Shown in pieces: positions 38,683-48,270 of a stretch of DNA of 64,000 bases (within the stretch, counting starts at the first letter, position 1; each line of letters begins with the position of its first letter). A program made the translations under genes and the position numbers. The notes under the pieces are model-generated. The model was given only the letters and a program-made list of their open reading frames with translations. It had not been told where the DNA came from and did not search any database. Origin of the DNA: Paludibacter sp. (lineage in GTDB: Bacteria; Bacteroidota; Bacteroidia; Bacteroidales; Paludibacteraceae); assembly GCA_028690665.1 (NCBI GenBank), contig JAQVAV010000010.1:1-64000 (forward strand), in the 5' to 3' direction.

Positions 38683-41154
38683 ATGAAAAAATTAATTACT
38701 TCATTATTTATTCTGAGCACAGTAATTGTTTCTGGATTTTCACAAGCTGCTTGGGATAATTTTTATGTGGCGGGTGTAGATGGAAAAGGAAAATACACAC
38801 AGGATCCGGACACAATGTATGTGGCTATCCAATGTAGAAATGGAGCTTACGATGCTATGTGTGCTAATGCAGATGGTACTCTTGTCGGACTTCCCTTAAG
38901 TACAGATTATAATGCTGGAGATTCGGTTACATGGAGAGTGGAAAAAGGGGTTCCATTAGGAACAACTCCCCGAGTGCGGTTTGTGAATGTGAAAACAGGT
39001 ATGTATCTGAAACAGGGTACAATAAATGGCACATTGTCTCCTTATTTGGCAGCTTATTCAGACACTGTTCCTGATGCAGTTATGGATTTCATTTTAAGGG
39101 ATCAGGGCACTGATAGTAAAGGTACTTACTATTATTATATTACCGGCAATGAAAATAACGAATTTTATAATGGAGGTAATAATGCTGAATCTGGGACAAT
39201 AACGGTTAAGTCAGTGGATCAGGGTTGGAAATTCGTTCCACGCCAAGGTACTCAGCCCAAAGAAGCTTTGCCAACACCCGCACTCTCGTTAACTTTTGGT
39301 GAAACAGAACTTCATGCAGGTGATCTGGCAACAGTCAATGTTACGGTAACAAAACAGAATACAGACTTGTTTGGGCAAACTTTGTTGTATTTGGGAACGG
39401 AATTGCTTGATACAATATCGCTTGATGCTAATGGGCAAGCAACAAAATCTTATGAAGTAACTTATGGCGAAAATATATTTACTTTAGCATACAGTGGAGA
39501 TGATAATTATGTTGCAAATTATATCAGAGATACTGTTAATGCCGGACCATCACTCAATGCAAAAACAACAAAAATTACCTTCTCTATGCCGGCAACATCT
39601 GAAGTGCATAAAGATGTGAAAGTTGATTTTGCTGTAACAACATCATCTGATGATGTTGTTAGTTCTGGAACTGTGACTTTATTTATTAACGGTGTGGCAA
39701 AGAATATGGTTGCTGTGGATGTTTTAGGCATGGGATCAATTACATATCCGAATTTTTTAGTTGGAACAACAACAATTAAAGCTATTTATGCAGGAGATAA
39801 TGTGAATTATTTAAATTCAGATACAACAGTTACTACAATCGAGATGGTACCATCTACCTCTAATATTAAACCATATCCTGTTTATTTTGATCTTGCTGAT
39901 CAACCTGAAATTCGGGAATATGATAGAAAGTTAAATCTCATTACTCCCGCTGATCGGCCATATTCAAAAGCATTTACACTTGATTCTTTAGCTGGTATTA
40001 CATTGACCGATACAATTTCAAGCGTACAGGTAACTTATAATGTCCTTGCCGGTACTTATGATAAGTCTGCAAACTGTTACAACCATGCCGATAATATAAT
40101 TGTTCCACTTGGCTATGGACGAGCAGGCTGGATGAAGATTAAAACTCCATGGCTAAATGAAGGTTGTTACAACGTTTATCTTTCAGACAGAGTTAGTGTT
40201 GGAAAACAAATTAATATTACACAAATTACTATGGATGATAAACCTCTTTACTTCCCTGAAGAAGAGATGTATGGACTTTGGTTGAATTATTGGGCTGGAG
40301 TAAATAACAGACGTCAATGGAATGCTAAATTTTACGATGGTAATCTTGGAATGAATTATTTTGGTAGTGTCAGAGTTGATAATTCCGGCAGTCATACCCT
40401 TAAGTTTGATTTTGATAAGTCTGTAGGAGATAATGTGACGTTAGATATGCTTCAATTTATCCCGGTTGATATGGATTCTCTTACTATATATAATACAGCT
40501 TCCGAGAATACTTCAAAAACATATTATCCGTTATTTAGTTGGACTGGATTTGCTTACCAACCAGATTATGATGCTTCTACTGTAGCTACATCTTTTGCTG
40601 ACTTTACAAATTTGGCTCCTGCTTATCAGGTTACAGATGTTACAGATTGGGGAACGACCTATAATTACACTATAGATAGTTTGGAGATCAAATCGGTTAC
40701 TATTGATGGAAGCGAATATACTGCAAACTATGTGACCGTATATAGAGCCGAAGATAAGTGGACACGTGTAAGTGAAGGATCTTCTACCGGAGATATTTAT
40801 TCTGTAGACTTGCCTCAAGGTGATTATTATTATGAGACTATTAATTTTGTGGATGTTGCGTATGATGGTTCTGTTGGTTATCGGAAGCTAATTAGCAGTG
40901 GCTATTTCAGCTTGCCTTCAACCGGAAATAAAGTCGTAAATAGTTCCAATATTAAAGCTTATGCTTATAATAAAACTTTGAACGTGAAAGGTATTCATGC
41001 AGGAGCAAAAATTCTTGTTTCGGATGTGACAGGAAGAATTCTGATAAATACAACCGCCAAATCAGATAGCTATTCTGCAACGCTTCCACAAGGTATATAC
41101 CTTGTAAAAGTTGTTTCGGGTGAAACTTTGAGAACAAAAGTACTTGTCAAATAA
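38683..41154 (+). CDS. T9SS-secreted multidomain protein with Ig-like repeats
   Basis: A secreted 823-residue protein. A signal peptide (1-20) is followed by a roughly 170-residue domain with a trefoil-like look (FYVAGVDGKGKYTQD, RVRFVNVKTGMYLKQ, YYYITGNENNEFYNGG). Two bacterial Ig-like domains come next, about 205-300 and 300-395 (FTLAYSGDDNYVAN; TIKAIYAGDNVNY). Residues about 398-598 are the same module as in the FAS1 lipoprotein earlier in the locus (LADQPEIREY, WMKIKTPWLNEGCYNVYL, LDMLQFIPVDMDS). A further beta-rich region leads to a T9SS type A tail (LNVKGIHAGAKILVSDVTGR, LPQGIYLVKVVSG). No catalytic domain is seen. It is probably a secreted or surface glycan-binding or adhesion protein of the locus. 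A terminator follows closely. Confidence 0.8.
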   Translation: MKKLITSLFILSTVIVSGFSQAAWDNFYVAGVDGKGKYTQDPDTMYVAIQCRNGAYDAMCANADGTLVGLPLSTDYNAGDSVTWRVEKGVPLGTTPRVRFVNVKTGMYLKQGTINGTLSPYLAAYSDTVPDAVMDFILRDQGTDSKGTYYYYITGNENNEFYNGGNNAESGTITVKSVDQGWKFVPRQGTQPKEALPTPALSLTFGETELHAGDLATVNVTVTKQNTDLFGQTLLYLGTELLDTISLDANGQATKSYEVTYGENIFTLAYSGDDNYVANYIRDTVNAGPSLNAKTTKITFSMPATSEVHKDVKVDFAVTTSSDDVVSSGTVTLFINGVAKNMVAVDVLGMGSITYPNFLVGTTTIKAIYAGDNVNYLNSDTTVTTIEMVPSTSNIKPYPVYFDLADQPEIREYDRKLNLITPADRPYSKAFTLDSLAGITLTDTISSVQVTYNVLAGTYDKSANCYNHADNIIVPLGYGRAGWMKIKTPWLNEGCYNVYLSDRVSVGKQINITQITMDDKPLYFPEEEMYGLWLNYWAGVNNRRQWNAKFYDGNLGMNYFGSVRVDNSGSHTLKFDFDKSVGDNVTLDMLQFIPVDMDSLTIYNTASENTSKTYYPLFSWTGFAYQPDYDASTVATSFADFTNLAPAYQVTDVTDWGTTYNYTIDSLEIKSVTIDGSEYTANYVTVYRAEDKWTRVSEGSSTGDIYSVDLPQGDYYYETINFVDVAYDGSVGYRKLISSGYFSLPSTGNKVVNSSNIKAYAYNKTLNVKGIHAGAKILVSDVTGRILINTTAKSDSYSATLPQGIYLVKVVSGETLRTKVLVK

Positions 41155-41176
41155 ACTTGATTTTAAGAATAGAAAG

Positions 41177-41203
41177 AGGCTGCCAAATGAGCAGCCTTTT
41201 TTT
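41177..41203 (+). terminator. Rho-independent terminator
   Basis: AGGCTGC / GCAGCCT stem with a 7-base loop followed by seven T, 22 bases after the T9SS gene; it ends the polysaccharide-uptake locus. Confidence 0.88.
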
Positions 41204-41313
41204 ATTGAAGTTGTATTTGATTTCTCGCAAGAATTTTTTATCTCGATAATGTTTAGGAAAAGACAAGACAGAATTTATCCTCAGGATTATTTTATTCCTG
41301 CCAATGTTTGTTT

Positions 41314-43194
41314 TTATATCTCGCTCAATTCTAACCAACGCATGGTTTTTTCATCAATCAGGTCATTGAGCTGACCGAAACGTTCGGAGAGTTTAATAAT
41401 TTCATCGCTCAACAAAGTGCCCGATGCCAGCTGATTTTCGATGTCTGCCTTTTCCTGTTCCAGTTGAGGAATTTCTGCATCCAAAGCTTCCAGTTCTTTT
41501 TGTTCCTTGTAACTGAGTTTCTTTTTTGCCGGAGCAGTTTCCGCTATTTTTGCTCCTTCTCCTTTCGGAGCAGGTTGGGGAGAGACTTTCTTTTCCTCTC
41601 TTTCCTGTTCTTCCAGTAATTCAGTCCATTCACGGTAATCGGTATAATTCCCCGGAAAATCTTTCAGCTCGGCATCGCCTTTAAATACGAGTAAATGATC
41701 CACCACTTTATCCATAAAATAGCGGTCGTGGCTGACTACTATTACACAACCTTTAAAGGATTGGAGATACTCTTCTAAAATATTGAGCGTTACAATGTCT
41801 AAGTCATTGGTCGGTTCGTCGAGCACTAAAAAATTGGGGTTACGCATGAGTACGGTGCACAGATAAAGCCGGCGTTTTTCACCTCCACTGAGTTTATACA
41901 CATAATTATACTGTGTTTCGGGGGTGAACAGAAAATATTGCAAAAATTGCGAAGCCGACATTTTACGCCCGTTGCCTAAATCAACTTCTTCGGCAATGTC
42001 TCTTACCACATCAATAACTTTTATTTGTTCATCGAAAACTAATCCGTCCTGACTGTAATAGCCAAACACAACAGTTTCCCCAATGTCGAAAGAACCGCTG
42101 TCGGGTTTTACTTCGCCTAACAGCATTTTCAGAAAAGTAGATTTCCCGGTTCCGTTTTTTCCCACAATCCCCATTTTTTCATAGCGGGCGAAGTTGTAGT
42201 AAAAGTTATCGAGAATTTTCAGATCTCCGTAGGATTTACTGATATACTTTGCTTCAAAAATTTTAGATCCGAGGTAACTGGCTTTTACGTCAAGTTGCAC
42301 TTTGTCGTTGTTGCGGCGTTGTTTGGCCCGCTGTTCGATTTCGTAAAAGCGGTCGATGCGCGATCTCGACTTATGCGCCCGTGCCTGAGGTTGCCGGCGC
42401 ATCCAGTCGAGTTCGGTACGATAAATATTGACGGTTCGTTCTGTTTCTGCATTAAACGAATCAATTCTTTCCTGGCGTTTTTCGAGATAATAGCTGTAGT
42501 TTCCCGAATACTGGAACAAAGCCTGATGGTCGAGTTCCATGATGTCCGTACAAACACGGTCGAGAAAATACCGGTCGTGTGTGACCATAAGCAGCGACAT
42601 GGTGGAACGTTTCAGAAAATCTTCGAGCCATTCCACCATTTCAAGATCCAGGTGGTTAGTCGGTTCGTCGAGTATTAACAGTTCCGGTTCGCAAATCAGT
42701 ACGTTGGCAAGCGCAACACGTTTTAATTGTCCGCCTGAAAGTTCACTTATTTTCTGTTCAAAATTATTGATTTTTAGTTTGCCCAGAATTTGTTTGATGC
42801 GTGTCTCATAGTCCCAGGCTTTAAAGGTGTCCATGCGGTTGATAATTTCATCCAACCGGGTGTGGTCACCGTTCGACATGCAATGCTCGTAGTCGGCAAC
42901 TGTACGTACAACTTCATTGTCCGATTGCAGGCAGGTATCAATGACCGAAAGATTTTCCGGAAATTCCGGTGACTGTTCCAGATAGCCTACGCGCAAATCC
43001 CGGCGAAACGTAATCTGACCATTATCGTAATCTTCTTTTCCCGCAATAATATTAAGCAGAGTGGTTTTTCCTGTTCCGTTTTTGGCGATCAGTGCAACAC
43101 GTTGCCTGTCGGTGATGCCAAATGAAATGTTTTCGAAAAGAAGATTGTCGCCAAACGACTTGGTGAGATTTTCAACCTGGAGATAGCTTGCCAT
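41314..43194 (-). CDS. ABC-F family ATPase (Uup-like)
   Basis: A soluble ATPase with two nucleotide-binding domains and no membrane part. ABC-F proteins bind the ribosome, and Uup-type members are linked to ribosome rescue and DNA branch processing. Domain 1 has Walker A KNGTGKTTLL (about 37-46), signature LSGGQLKRVAL (near 153) and Walker B LLILDEPTNHLD. The linker between domains is rich in Arg (RRQPQARAHKSRSR). Domain 2 has Walker A KNGTGKSTFL, signature LSGGEKRRLYL and FLVLDEPTNDLD. The tail (about 555-626) is a charged coiled coil (LEALDAEIPQLEQEKADIEN), as in Uup. Length 626 is normal. A TATCTTTG element lies about 40 bases before the start. Confidence 0.9.
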   Translation of the reverse strand: MASYLQVENLTKSFGDNLLFENISFGITDRQRVALIAKNGTGKTTLLNIIAGKEDYDNGQITFRRDLRVGYLEQSPEFPENLSVIDTCLQSDNEVVRTVADYEHCMSNGDHTRLDEIINRMDTFKAWDYETRIKQILGKLKINNFEQKISELSGGQLKRVALANVLICEPELLILDEPTNHLDLEMVEWLEDFLKRSTMSLLMVTHDRYFLDRVCTDIMELDHQALFQYSGNYSYYLEKRQERIDSFNAETERTVNIYRTELDWMRRQPQARAHKSRSRIDRFYEIEQRAKQRRNNDKVQLDVKASYLGSKIFEAKYISKSYGDLKILDNFYYNFARYEKMGIVGKNGTGKSTFLKMLLGEVKPDSGSFDIGETVVFGYYSQDGLVFDEQIKVIDVVRDIAEEVDLGNGRKMSASQFLQYFLFTPETQYNYVYKLSGGEKRRLYLCTVLMRNPNFLVLDEPTNDLDIVTLNILEEYLQSFKGCVIVVSHDRYFMDKVVDHLLVFKGDAELKDFPGNYTDYREWTELLEEQEREEKKVSPQPAPKGEGAKIAETAPAKKKLSYKEQKELEALDAEIPQLEQEKADIENQLASGTLLSDEIIKLSERFGQLNDLIDEKTMRWLELSEI

Positions 43195-43659
43195 TTTATT
43201 TTGAAATTGCAGTAAATAATTTTATTTTGCCCGACAAAGATAATCAAATAAAAACGGAGAGGGGCCATCCAAATAATCGCTTGCAGAGATACGGTGAAAC
43301 GAAAATGCATTTTTCTGAACACAAATTTCGGTGATGCCAATCGGGGAGCCACTTTGGGTCGCGTTCTGACTATGATCGTTGTTTATGAAGTTCACATTTT
43401 TTTGATTTTTGAATACTATCCGGATAAAGGCTGTTGTAAATATGGAATGTACTTCCTGAAGATTTGTAACCAATTTTAATTTGAAATATAAACAAAAATT
43501 AATGATCCGATTTGAAATAAAAAGTCTTTTTCTTATCTTTGTTAGGACTGTTTCTGACGAATGGCGGCTGTTTTTAAATAGTTAATATTCTGCCCGGATT
43601 TATCAGAAAGTCAGCATTAAATTCATGAAATAGAAATTCATCAATTCAATAAAATTTAT
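43195..43659. other. Divergent gap with promoters for the ABC-F and rubrerythrin genes
   Basis: No supported ORF is present; short frames here look accidental. On the minus strand TATCTTTG at 43235-43242 is the likely -7 element for the ABC-F gene, without a clear -33 box. The rubrerythrin promoter is listed separately. Confidence 0.5.
43511..43541 (+). promoter_or_regulatory. Consensus promoter of the rubrerythrin gene
   Basis: TTTG at 43511-43514, a 19-base spacer and TATCTTTG at 43534-43541 match the Bacteroidetes consensus exactly. The leader to the ATG is about 110 bases. Confidence 0.8.
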
Positions 43660-44235
43660 ATGAAAAGTCTAAAAGGAACACAAACAGAAAAAAATTTGCT
43701 GACCGCTTTTGCGGGTGAAAGTCAGGCGCGTATGCGTTATACTATGTTTTCGAGCACAGCTAAAAAAGAAGGTTTCGAGCAAATTGCAGCCATTTTCATG
43801 GAAACTGCCGAACAGGAAAAAGAACATGCCAAGAAATTTTTCAGACATCTTGAAGGAGGTATGGTTGAAATTACAGCATCCTATCCTGCCGGAGTTGTAG
43901 GCACTACCGCCGAAAACCTGAAAGCCGCTGCTGCCGGCGAACACGAAGAATGGACTGCCGATTATCCTCATTTTGCCGATGTGGCAGAAGCCGAAGGCTT
44001 TGCCAATGTGGCTGCCACTTTCCGCAAGGTAGCGTTGGTTGAAGAACAACACGAAAAACGATATCTGCGTTTACTCGAAAAAGTAGAAGCCGGTAAAGTT
44101 TTTGCACGCGACGAAGAAATTGCATGGCAATGCCGCAATTGCGGATACATCCATTATGGCAAGGAAGCTCCTAAAGCATGCCCGGTATGTGCGCATCCTC
44201 AGGCCTATTTCGAAGAAGAAAAACAAAATTATTAA
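43660..44235 (+). CDS. rbr: Rubrerythrin
   Basis: Cytoplasmic peroxide-reducing enzyme of anaerobes. The N-terminal four-helix diiron domain (about 1-145) carries the Glu/His ligand motifs AGESQARMRY, ETAEQEKEHAKKF and ALVEEQHEKRY. The C-terminal rubredoxin-like domain has iron-binding cysteines 158, 161, 174 and 177 (QCRNCGYIH, ACPVCAHPQAYFE). The length, 191 residues, is exactly that of the family. It is a single gene with a consensus promoter in front and a strong terminator behind. Its presence supports an anaerobic or microaerobic host. Confidence 0.96.
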   Translation: MKSLKGTQTEKNLLTAFAGESQARMRYTMFSSTAKKEGFEQIAAIFMETAEQEKEHAKKFFRHLEGGMVEITASYPAGVVGTTAENLKAAAAGEHEEWTADYPHFADVAEAEGFANVAATFRKVALVEEQHEKRYLRLLEKVEAGKVFARDEEIAWQCRNCGYIHYGKEAPKACPVCAHPQAYFEEEKQNY

Positions 44236-44274
44236 TTGTTTTTTGGGGACTTTACTTCCCGGCCAGATAATATT

Positions 44275-44316
44275 GCAACCGCTACTCCTGCATCGAGTGG
44301 CGGTTGCTTGGTTTTG
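44275..44316 (+). terminator. Rho-independent terminator of the rubrerythrin gene
   Basis: GCAACCGCTAC / GTGGCGGTTGC, an 11-bp stem with one mismatch and an 11-base loop, followed by TTGGTTTT, about 40 bases after the stop codon. Confidence 0.75.
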
Positions 44317-44390
44317 GGTTTTTGCCTGATTTTGTAGTATAAAATTCGTTCTTTATTTGGTACATGGAAGGTGTATAAAAAGAAAAAAGA

Positions 44391-44522
44391 ACACGAATTT
44401 TACAAATTAACGCAAATCATAAGTTGTTGATAATGTGGTAATATCGTAAAATGAATTTGCGTAAATTTGTGTGAATTGCGTAATTTGTGTTCAGAATAGG
44501 CACTTATTGGACGCCCTCGTGG
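44391..44522 (+). repeat. Dispersed 61-nt repeat, copy A (with flanks)
   Basis: The core is 44411-44471. It starts CGCAAATCATAAGTTGTTGA and ends GAATTTGCGTAAATTTGTG. Its ends can pair with each other over about 18 bases with gaps. It is nearly identical to copy B at 48283-48343 and similar to copy C at 50249-50309. Copies A and B also share the downstream tail TTCAGAATA..CACTTATTGG, followed by ACGCC. It lies in the gap between rubrerythrin and mnmD. Confidence 0.8.
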
Positions 44523-44598
44523 TAAATCATTGATATATTATAAAATAATAGGTATTGATATTTTTTTGTTATGTGCTAAGAATTCGTCCATAAAAATT

Positions 44599-45285
44599 AT
44601 GAGAGATATTTTACATGAGAATACAGATCATACTTCGATCAGACTGACCGAAGATGGTTCGCATACTTTATATGTTTCCGGAATAGATGAATGTTATCAT
44701 TCTTCGCATGGTGCCATTCAGGAGTCGAAGCATATTTTTATCGAAGCTGCTTTAAATAATTGTAAAAAAACAGAACTTACCGTTTTTGAAGTTGGTTTCG
44801 GCACCGGCCTCAATGCTTTTCTTACTTGTCTTGAAGCGGAGAGAAGAGGATTGAAAGTTCATTACATCTGCATTGAAAAATATCCCGTTCCGATAGAAAA
44901 TGTGGAAAGGCTGAATTTTCCGGCAGTTTTATGCCCCGAAAAGCAAAATGTATTTATGCAGATGCACTGTTCGGCATGGAATGAGAAGATACCATTAAGC
45001 GATACTTTCGGCCTGCTGAAAATAAAAGGCGACTTTACTTCGTACCTGCATACCGATAAATACGATGTTGTTTATTTCGATGCATTTTCGCCCGATAAAC
45101 AGCCTGAAATGTGGTCGGACATTCAGTTTGGGAAGATATTTGAAGCCTGCAATCCCGGAGCAGTGCTTACAACTTATTGTGCTAAAGGTGTTGTGCGCCG
45201 TACAATGCAAAGCACAGGGTTTTCCGTAGAAAGATTGCCCGGTCCTCCCGGAAAACGGGAAATGCTCCGCGCCATAAAAGAATAG
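44599..45285 (+). CDS. mnmD: tRNA 5-methylaminomethyl-2-thiouridine methyltransferase
   Basis: SAM-dependent methylase that finishes the mnm5s2U modification at the wobble base of some tRNAs. The ATG chosen is 23 codons inside the longest frame, because homologues begin near 'DGSHTLYV' and the extension is hydrophobic and AT-rich without conservation. Features are DGSHTLYVSGIDECYHSSHGA, split as DGSHTLYV and YHSSHGAIQES, the SAM loop FEVGFGTGLNAFL, DVVYFDAFSPDKQPEMW and LTTYCAKGVVRRTM. It matches the stand-alone MnmD form without the FAD domain of MnmC. It is a single gene flanked by repeats, and no clear promoter was identified. Confidence 0.88.
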   Translation: MRDILHENTDHTSIRLTEDGSHTLYVSGIDECYHSSHGAIQESKHIFIEAALNNCKKTELTVFEVGFGTGLNAFLTCLEAERRGLKVHYICIEKYPVPIENVERLNFPAVLCPEKQNVFMQMHCSAWNEKIPLSDTFGLLKIKGDFTSYLHTDKYDVVYFDAFSPDKQPEMWSDIQFGKIFEACNPGAVLTTYCAKGVVRRTMQSTGFSVERLPGPPGKREMLRAIKE

Positions 45286-45300
45286 TTTTTTTTTAAATAT

Positions 45301-45330
45301 TCACGAAGCTAAATTTGCGTTCAAAGAACT
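45301..45330 (+). repeat. Fragment of the dispersed repeat tail
   Basis: CACGAAGCTAAATTTGCGTT resembles CAGCGAAGCTAAATTTGTGTT in the tail of copy B. The 61-nt core is absent, so this looks like a decayed remnant just after mnmD. Confidence 0.4.
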
Positions 45331-45515
45331 CTTTTGCCCTTCATTTGCTGACTGCTAAATTGAAAGTTATACGACATTATTTAATTTCTATCACTTAGTT
45401 ACCCCTGAGTATTTATAGAAATTCATGAAAAATTAATATGTGTTTTTCCTGTATGACTTAGGCTATGGTTGTTCTTACAAAATAATTACATTTATGAAAC
45501 TCTTTTGTATTTTTA

Positions 45516-45546
45516 TTGGAAAAATAGGAAAAGATTTATAAATTTG
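45516..45546 (+). promoter_or_regulatory. Promoter of the DUF6359-type secreted protein gene
   Basis: TTG at 45516-45518, a 20-base spacer and TAAATTTG at 45539-45546 fit the Bacteroidetes pattern. The leader before the ATG is about 115 bases. The rest of the 378-base gap after mnmD holds only the repeat fragment and AT-rich DNA. Confidence 0.5.
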
Positions 45547-45663
45547 TCCAAGTATGTCATTTTGAAAGAAAAGTGTTTTTATGGCTTTGTATTTAACTGG
45601 AGAAATGATAAATTTTATAGCAAAATAATCATATATTAATAATAATTTAAAAAATAGATTGAC

Positions 45664-48177
45664 ATGAAAAAAATTACTTTCTTGTTATTGGCCTTTTTTA
45701 TGTATGTAAACATGTATGCGGGTTCTGGTACACAAACTGATCCTTATACAGTTGCAGAAGTAATTAATGCATACGGTTCTAATAACATCGTTCCAAGTGG
45801 AACTTATGTTTATGGTTACATAGTTGGTGGTCGTTATGATGATTTTGATTATAACTCAAATGATTATGGCATTTCTATTGCAGATAATTCATCGGAAACG
45901 TCTTTAAGTAATTGTCTTCAAGTTAAATTGCCAACGGGCTTAAGGGCAGATTGGCATCCCAAAAACAATCCATCTGTATTACACAAAATGGTAATTTGTT
46001 CTGGTTCAGGAGATGGATATGGTGGATATATTGCACTTGAAAATTCTGTTACAATTAGTTTATATACTCCAAGTAGTACAACAGTTTCCACACCCACAAT
46101 CAGTGCCTCCGGAGATGAAAAAACAACAGATACATATTTCAATAGCGCTGAAATAACTTTGGCTACAGCAACAGAGGGAGCTACTATCTATTATACAGTA
46201 GATGGTTCAACTCCTACTACCAGTTCTACACAATATTCTGCTCCATTTACCATTACCGAAACTAAAACAATTAAGGCTTTGGCTGTAAAAGCAGATATGG
46301 ATAATAGCGTTGTTGCTGAAAAAACAATAACTATTGCCACTCCGGCTACAGCAACCACTCCATATTCCGAAGCATTTAATAATACGCTGGGTGATTGGGT
46401 TACTTATGAGCTTGCCGGTACAAAACCGTGGTATGCTTCATCTGATGGGGCTGTTGCTAATGGATATCAGGGCGGAGATGTCGAATCATGGATGATTTCC
46501 CCTAAGTTTACTGCTGTTGGTGATGGCTTGGCATTTTCATTTAATTATGCATCCAAATATACGGGAAATCCTATTTTGGTAAAAATGTCTTCCAATTATA
46601 TCGGTTTTGGAGATCCTTCTTCTGCTAACTGGACAGATTTGACTTCAATAGCTGCCCCTGAAGTGCCGGATAGTTATACCGTAAAAAGCACTGGAGATAT
46701 TATTGCAGCAACCACTGGTACTGTTTATTTTGCTTTGGTTTATGATAATGACGCTGAGCCTTATTCCGATTGGAGAATTACTAATGCATCTGTAACTGAT
46801 TATACAATACCTACTTCTCCAACAATTACGACAGTAGAGTCTTCTGTCCCGGAAATGACTGCTGTTACCGGAAGTACTACCGATACAGAAACAATACAAG
46901 TAACCGGAGCTGCTTTAACAGCTGATATTACAGCTGCTGTTTCGGGCGACAATGTAGCCGAATTTTCTGTTAGTCCTGAAACTCTTACCAATACAAGTGG
47001 AGCTGCAAGTGGTACAATTACGATTACTTACAACCCATCTACTGTGGGTGCTCATACGGCAACTCTTACGCTTTCGAGTACAGATGCTACGCCGGTAACA
47101 TTTACTTTGACCGGAACTGCATCTTTTGATACTCCTGTTGCTACGGAGGCAAGCGCTGTTTCCAATACGGGTTTCACTGCGAATTGGGATGCTCTTACCG
47201 GAGCTGACTCTTATGAGCTAAATGTGTATACAAAGGCAGAAGAAAGCGTCGTTGCTTCCGATTTGTTTATTTCGGAATATGGAGAAGGTAGTGGCGGAAA
47301 TAAGAAATACGTTGAAATCTTTAATGGAACAGGGACTAGTGTTGATTTATCTAGTTATGTAATTAAGAAAGCTGTTAATGGAGGTGGATGGAATGCAACT
47401 GTCTACAGTTTTCCTGAGTCAACTAATATGGCAAATAATTCAACTTTTGTTTTAGCAAATAATGAAACTGATGTTCCGGGGGCAGATGCTTATGATGGTT
47501 TTTGTAATTGGACTGGGGATGATGCAATCGGGTTATTTAAAAATGATGTATTAATCGATGTGTTTGGAAATCCAGATGCAGATCCTGGTAATGGTTGGGC
47601 TGTTGCCGGCATAAGTAATGCTACTATAGATCATGTGTTAATTAGAAAATCTTCTGTTTCGAGTCCAAATACAGATTGGTCTGCATTGGCAGGGACTACT
47701 TCTGAAAATTCGGAATGGATCGTGTCAGATTTTACTTATAATAGTACAGAACAAACAACAAATCTTGGTTCTCATACATTTGATGGAGTAGGAGTAACCT
47801 ACACACCAATTACCAATTCTCCATTTACAGTTACCGGAGAAACAAGTAAGGTATTAGCTGAACTTACGGCAAATACGACTTATTATTACACCGTAATCGG
47901 AAAGAGCGGTGAGATTAGCTCTGAAGAATCTAACGAAATTTCAGTGGCAACCGGTCCGACGACAGTCGTAGATATTCCTGCCGAACCAAGAATCGGTGTT
48001 TCAAACGGAAACATTTTGTTGACTACTACTTCCGGTCAACATCTTGACATTTTCAATGTAATGGGACAGAAAATTGTGAGCACAATAACTAAAGATGGTT
48101 TGAATACAGTTCCAGTAAATGTAACTGGAGTTGTGTTTGTCAAACTTGGCGCCCAGATTACAAAAGTGATGTTGTAA
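45664..48177 (+). CDS. Secreted multidomain protein with lamin-tail domain inserted in FN3
   Basis: A secreted 837-residue mosaic. After the signal peptide (1-19), residues about 20-135 resemble a DUF6359/OB-like domain (GTQTDPYTVAEVI, YVYGYIVGGRYD). Next is a chitobiase C-terminal-like domain (ATIYYTVDGSTPTTSSTQYS, about 145-220), then a choice-of-anchor-J-like domain (YSEAFNNTLGDWVTYEL, SWMISPKF; about 228-375) and an Ig-like sandwich (about 378-490). A fibronectin type III domain begins near 495 (FTANWDALTGADSYELNVY). It is interrupted by a lamin-tail domain (DLFISEYGEGSGGNKKYVEI, about 530-690) and resumes with YTVIGKSGEISSEESNEISV. The end (HLDIFNVMGQKIVS, NVTGVVFVKLG) is a short T9SS-like sorting tail. 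No enzyme active site is seen. It may be a surface or extracellular-matrix protein. Confidence 0.75.
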   Translation: MKKITFLLLAFFMYVNMYAGSGTQTDPYTVAEVINAYGSNNIVPSGTYVYGYIVGGRYDDFDYNSNDYGISIADNSSETSLSNCLQVKLPTGLRADWHPKNNPSVLHKMVICSGSGDGYGGYIALENSVTISLYTPSSTTVSTPTISASGDEKTTDTYFNSAEITLATATEGATIYYTVDGSTPTTSSTQYSAPFTITETKTIKALAVKADMDNSVVAEKTITIATPATATTPYSEAFNNTLGDWVTYELAGTKPWYASSDGAVANGYQGGDVESWMISPKFTAVGDGLAFSFNYASKYTGNPILVKMSSNYIGFGDPSSANWTDLTSIAAPEVPDSYTVKSTGDIIAATTGTVYFALVYDNDAEPYSDWRITNASVTDYTIPTSPTITTVESSVPEMTAVTGSTTDTETIQVTGAALTADITAAVSGDNVAEFSVSPETLTNTSGAASGTITITYNPSTVGAHTATLTLSSTDATPVTFTLTGTASFDTPVATEASAVSNTGFTANWDALTGADSYELNVYTKAEESVVASDLFISEYGEGSGGNKKYVEIFNGTGTSVDLSSYVIKKAVNGGGWNATVYSFPESTNMANNSTFVLANNETDVPGADAYDGFCNWTGDDAIGLFKNDVLIDVFGNPDADPGNGWAVAGISNATIDHVLIRKSSVSSPNTDWSALAGTTSENSEWIVSDFTYNSTEQTTNLGSHTFDGVGVTYTPITNSPFTVTGETSKVLAELTANTTYYYTVIGKSGEISSEESNEISVATGPTTVVDIPAEPRIGVSNGNILLTTTSGQHLDIFNVMGQKIVSTITKDGLNTVPVNVTGVVFVKLGAQITKVML

Positions 48178-48205
48178 CCTCGTTGTTGTTCAACCATATT
48201 TTGAG

Positions 48206-48235
48206 AGGCCGGCAAATATAGCCGGCCTTTTTTAT
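48206..48235 (+). terminator. Rho-independent terminator
   Basis: AGGCCGGC / GCCGGCCT, a perfect 8-bp GC-rich stem with a 7-base loop followed by a T-run, 28 bases after the stop codon of the multidomain protein. Confidence 0.88.
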
Positions 48236-48270
48236 GCCCGTTTATGAAATTTAGGGATGAGGCAAAAAAA

